Shown here piece by piece: positions 6,713 to 8,433 of a DNA stretch of 8,433 nt. This stretch comes from Bacteroidaceae bacterium (GTDB lineage: Bacteria; Bacteroidota; Bacteroidia; Bacteroidales; Bacteroidaceae), in the NCBI GenBank assembly GCA_900765575.1, contig CAAFRW010000252.1, positions 1-8,433 of the forward strand, in the 5' to 3' direction. The translations under genes were made by a program, and so were the position numbers. Position 1 is the first letter of the stretch. Each line of letters starts with the position of its first letter. A model generated the notes under the pieces. That model saw nothing but the letters and a program-made list of their open reading frames with translations, had not been told where the DNA came from and did no database searches.

Positions 6713-6744
6713 AAGGGGCTGTCCAAAAAGTCGGATAGCCCCTT
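6713..6744. terminator. Bidirectional terminator between converging genes
   Basis: AAGGGGCTGTCC (6713-6724) pairs with GGATAGCCCCTT (6733-6744) through 12 pairs, one of them G-T, around the 8-base loop AAAAAGTC. T-rich sequence follows on the minus strand (CTTCTTTTC); on the plus strand CCTT-ACTGTTACTT follows. It sits between the DJ-1 gene (plus) and the sugar kinase gene (minus) and could end both transcripts. Its left half resembles 1442-1463. Confidence 0.78.
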
Positions 6745-6748
6745 ACTG

Positions 6749-6805
6749 TTACTTGATGCGGTTTACTAAAAGGAGCACAACGGCTTCTTCTCTTCGTATT
6801 GTCAT
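6749..6805 (-). pseudogene. Remnant second copy of the sugar kinase 3' end
   Basis: Just beyond the kinase stop, in the same frame, lies an 18-codon open frame, MTIRREEAVVLLLVNRIK, followed by TAA. Its last residues LVNRIK plus stop repeat the end of the kinase exactly. The 14 bases TTGATGCGGTTTAC on the plus strand occur at 6753-6766 and 6816-6829, offset by 63 bp, which is 21 codons. AVVLLLVNRIK also loosely matches the kinase end AMPVLPAHLVNRIK. The likeliest reading is a leftover tail of a related kinase gene after recombination, or a local duplication. It has no convincing ribosome binding site and I do not claim it is translated. Confidence 0.5.
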
Positions 6806-6811
6806 ACCCCA

Positions 6812-7717
6812 CTATTTGATGCGGTTTACCAGATGGGCGGGCAATACCGGCATGGCGCCATGTTGTGTGCAGACGTAAGCCGATACGCTGACAGCCAGTT
6901 GGTGCGCCTCCGGGATGGGTAATCCTTTGATGAGGCCCGAAATGAAAGCGGCAGTAAACGAGTCGCCTGCGCCTACGGTATCGGCCACCTCTACGCTCGG
7001 TGTTTCTACAAAAGAAACCTGGCCCGGAGTAAACACGTAACTTCCATTGATGCCGCAGGTCAGAATCAGCATCCGTAAGTTGTATTTAGCCAGCAATATC
7101 CAACACTTGTCCTGCAAGTCGATGCCGGGATAGCCGAACATACGGCTCACGGTGACCAGCTCTTCGTCGTTAATCTTCAAGATGTTGCATTGTTGCATGG
7201 AGTGGCATAAGGTCTCCTTGGTGTAGAAGCCCTGCCGCAGGTTGATATCGAATATTTTGTAATGTTCCGGCGCATCGGGTATGGCGTTCAGAAAAGCATG
7301 GATAGTTTCCCTGGACACAATGTTGCGTTGCGCTAACGAGCCGAAACATACGGCATACGTCTGCCTTGCCACTTCTTCTATCTTTTCCGAAAAAGGAATA
7401 TTATCCCACGCTACATTCTCCTTGATATCATAGCAGGGAATTCCCTGCGGGTCGAGTTCCACCTGTACGGTTCCGGTGGGGTAGGCTACCTTTTCGATGG
7501 TTTGTTGCAAGCCCTTTTCGCGGAAAACCTCCGTTATTTCGTTGCCTAGTTTGTCGTTGCCCACGGCGCTCACTACCCGGCTTTCCAGTCCGAACTGCGA
7601 CACATGGTAAGCGAAATTAGCCGGTGCGCCGCCTATTTTCTTTCCTTCAGGGAGGATGTCCCACAGGGCTTCTCCCAATCCTATTACATACTTTCTTTTT
7701 TCTGTTTGAGCTTTCAT
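6812..7717 (-). CDS. PfkB-family sugar kinase, probable fructokinase
   Basis: Cytoplasmic ATP-dependent kinase, most likely phosphorylating fructose, which feeds glycolysis. From the ATG at 7717 the product has 301 residues, the usual family length. It shows IGLGEALWDILPEG (12-25) with a substrate-binding Asp, the first PfkB signature region GGAPANFAYHVSQFG (29-43), FDINLRQGFY (156-165), and the second signature DTVGAGDSFTAAF (246-258) with catalytic base Asp252 in the GAGD anion hole. An upstream in-frame ATG at 7879 would add 54 residues unlike any PfkB N terminus and translate across the promoter, so it is rejected. The gene stands alone with its own promoter and upstream palindromes. Substrate choice among ribokinase-like sugars is inferred from the GGAPANFA and EALWD motifs common in fructokinases. 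Confidence 0.9.
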   Translation of the reverse strand: MKAQTEKRKYVIGLGEALWDILPEGKKIGGAPANFAYHVSQFGLESRVVSAVGNDKLGNEITEVFREKGLQQTIEKVAYPTGTVQVELDPQGIPCYDIKENVAWDNIPFSEKIEEVARQTYAVCFGSLAQRNIVSRETIHAFLNAIPDAPEHYKIFDINLRQGFYTKETLCHSMQQCNILKINDEELVTVSRMFGYPGIDLQDKCWILLAKYNLRMLILTCGINGSYVFTPGQVSFVETPSVEVADTVGAGDSFTAAFISGLIKGLPIPEAHQLAVSVSAYVCTQHGAMPVLPAHLVNRIK

Positions 7718-7745
7718 GGTATTTCGTTTATGGTTTTTCTGTTGA

Positions 7746-7776
7746 CAAAAGTAAACGCTTCTTTGTAACAGACAAA
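7746..7776 (-). promoter_or_regulatory. Promoter of the sugar kinase gene
   Basis: On the minus strand, TTTG (7776-7773) is followed after 19 bp by TACTTTTG (7753-7746). This matches the Bacteroides -33 TTTG and -7 TAnnTTTG pattern at the expected spacing. Transcription should start near 7740, leaving a leader of about 23 bases before the ATG at 7717. This supports the short start for the protein. Confidence 0.78.
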
Positions 7777-7796
7777 CAGACGGGGAGATAAAAATG

Positions 7797-7840
7797 TTGG
7801 GAACGATTGCGGGAACGTTCCCAAAATCTGCAAACGTTCT
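7797..7840. promoter_or_regulatory. Palindrome cluster, LacI-family-like operators
   Basis: GGGAACGTTCCC (7811-7822) is a perfect 12-bp palindrome with an AACGTT centre, the hallmark of LacI/GalR operators. A second AACGTT lies at 7833-7838. TTGGGAACG (7797-7805) and CGTTCCCAA (7816-7824) form another perfect 9-bp inverted repeat sharing the same right arm. The cluster lies about 55-100 bp upstream of the predicted kinase transcription start. No LacI-family gene is in the window, so the regulator would be encoded elsewhere. Confidence 0.55.
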
Positions 7841-7879
7841 CAAAGGCTTCGTTACGGGGAGTAAATGCGGGCAAACCAT

Positions 7880-8085
7880 GCGCCCGAAATAACTAACGAT
7901 GTGACCGTGCGTAACTAACTATGTTATATAAATAACTAACTATGTGAGAGCGGATAACTAACGTAGTTACGAAAGCTTGATTTTCAGGGTACTAGCTTGA
8001 GCGTTTCTTTGTACTCTGCAATGGGTTGTCTTTCGCTTTCTCGGGTTAGGCAAAAAAACAAGAGCGAATGTGTGCTTTGGTTCTA
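7880..8085. other. Intergenic DNA between kinase and ATPase control regions
   Basis: No gene is supported here. The left part holds the 22-bp TAACTAAC array (7890-7969). AGCTTGA occurs at 7974-7980 and 7994-8000. TTCGCT near 8034 and AGCGAA near 8062 could pair weakly, but no terminator or promoter follows from them. Confidence 0.6.
7890..7969 (+). repeat. Four TAACTAAC repeats with 21-22 bp spacing
   Basis: TAACTAACGATGT (7890), TAACTAACTATGT (7912 and 7933) and TAACTAACGTAGT (7955) are spaced 22, 21 and 22 bp apart. The last copy is also part of a palindrome, TAACTA-acg-TAGTTA (7955-7969). The array is upstream of both divergent transcripts (kinase, minus; ATPase, plus). Confidence 0.85.
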
Positions 8086-8088
8086 AAA

Positions 8089-8157
8089 ATGTGTATATTT
8101 GCACATAACTCGTTCGAGAAATGTGAGAAATACCACATTTCTCGTTGGTAAAATGTG
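8089..8157. promoter_or_regulatory. Two TGTG-N8-CACA dyads in the ATPase promoter and leader
   Basis: Dyad one: ATGTG (8089-8093), 8 bp, CACAT (8102-8106). Dyad two: CGAGAAATGTG (8115-8125), 8 bp, CACATTTCTCG (8134-8144), a perfect 11-bp inverted repeat. The two units (8086-8117 and 8118-8149) are diverged 32-bp direct repeats with AAATGTG, CACAT and CTCGTT conserved, 21 of 32 bases identical. A third AAAATGTG at 8150-8157 lacks a partner. TGTG-N8-CACA has the geometry of CRP/FNR-family sites. In RNA, dyad two would form a stable hairpin near the 5' end. Confidence 0.6.
8094..8101 (+). promoter_or_regulatory. -7 promoter box of the ATPase gene
   Basis: TATATTTG fits TAnnTTTG exactly. A perfect -33 TTTG is not at the expected distance; TGTG at 8071-8074 is, with a 19-bp spacer. 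The start of transcription would be near 8107, giving a leader of about 75 bases. The box is exactly bracketed by the inverted arms ATGTG and CACAT. Confidence 0.6.
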
Positions 8158-8181
8158 AATATTGTTTTTAAAAGCTACGGT

Positions 8182-8433
8182 ATGGAACTTAAAAGAGAAC
8201 TAATGGAAGCGCTGTTGCAATGGAAAAACAGGCAGCAACGCAAACCCCTCATCATTCAGGGCGCCAGGCAAATTGGCAAAACATGGATTATGAAAAAGTT
8301 TGGCGAAACCTACTACGAGCACGTCGCTTATTTCAACTTTGACGCTTCCGAAGAACTATGCCGCGAATTTGAAAATACAAAAGTCCCTCAAAAATTAATT
8401 AGTATTCTTAGGCGTTATCCCGACCAACCCATA
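8182..8433 (+). CDS. AAA ATPase (AAA_14-type, probably with DUF4143), N-terminal fragment
   Basis: The frame opens at ATG 8182 and runs to the end of the window without a stop, giving 84 residues. The Walker A motif GARQIGKT (27-34) follows a strand LIIQ, and the pattern MELKRELMEALLQWKNR...KPLIIQGARQIGKT is typical of the AAA_14 ATPases common in Bacteroidales. Full-length relatives have roughly 400 or more residues with a C-terminal DUF4143 nuclease-like region, so Walker B, arginine finger and C-terminal domain are all missing here. Residues 47-54 (HVAYFNFD) fit the strand after Walker A. The cellular role of these ATPases is poorly known. The start is supported by its distance from Walker A and the A-rich leader. 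Confidence 0.87.
   Translation, partial: MELKRELMEALLQWKNRQQRKPLIIQGARQIGKTWIMKKFGETYYEHVAYFNFDASEELCREFENTKVPQKLISILRRYPDQPI

Noticed and set aside
7718..7879. An N-terminal extension of the sugar kinase from ATG 7879
   Set aside because: It would translate through the well-formed promoter and operator region and adds 54 residues not seen in PfkB kinases.

Overview
The window looks like a chromosomal segment of a Bacteroides-type gut bacterium. Three things point there. Promoters carry the Bacteroidales -7 box TAnnTTTG, once with a well-spaced -33 TTTG. Leaders are A-rich with no clear Shine-Dalgarno. The gene content fits: a secreted GH29 fucosidase, an HxlR regulator and an AAA_14-type ATPase. 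The species cannot be fixed from the sequence alone.

Layout. 1-120 is the tail of a Fur-family repressor, followed 11 bp later by purA (132-1403). After a long-stem terminator-like element (1441-1540) come a secreted GH29 alpha-L-fucosidase (1572-2870) and a membrane zinc metallopeptidase of the YugP type (2991-3671) that ends at a clear terminator. From 3772 to 4676 there is no credible gene, but a succession of short tandem repeats (7, 18, 23 and 22 bp periods). On the minus strand, an HxlR regulator (5946-5581) overlaps a lipoprotein of unknown function (5591-4677). A DJ-1/PfpI protein (6113-6640) diverges from hxlR across a 166-bp region with dyad sequences. A fructokinase-type PfkB sugar kinase (7717-6812, minus) converges on the DJ-1 gene, with a bidirectional terminator between them. 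It has the best promoter in the window and a LacI-like palindrome cluster upstream. The window ends in the first 84 codons of an AAA ATPase (8182 onward).

How the genes relate. Most are independent housekeeping or accessory genes. The clearest functional unit is HxlR-lipoprotein with divergent DJ-1, which resembles thiol-based electrophile sensing (inference). The ATPase leader carries two TGTG-N8-CACA dyads 32 bp apart, the first exactly bracketing the -7 box. A second copy of the last codons of the sugar kinase lies 63 bp beyond the first, in the same frame. I see no defence system, CRISPR array, insertion sequence, tRNA or rRNA. The most interesting material is in the intergenic DNA.
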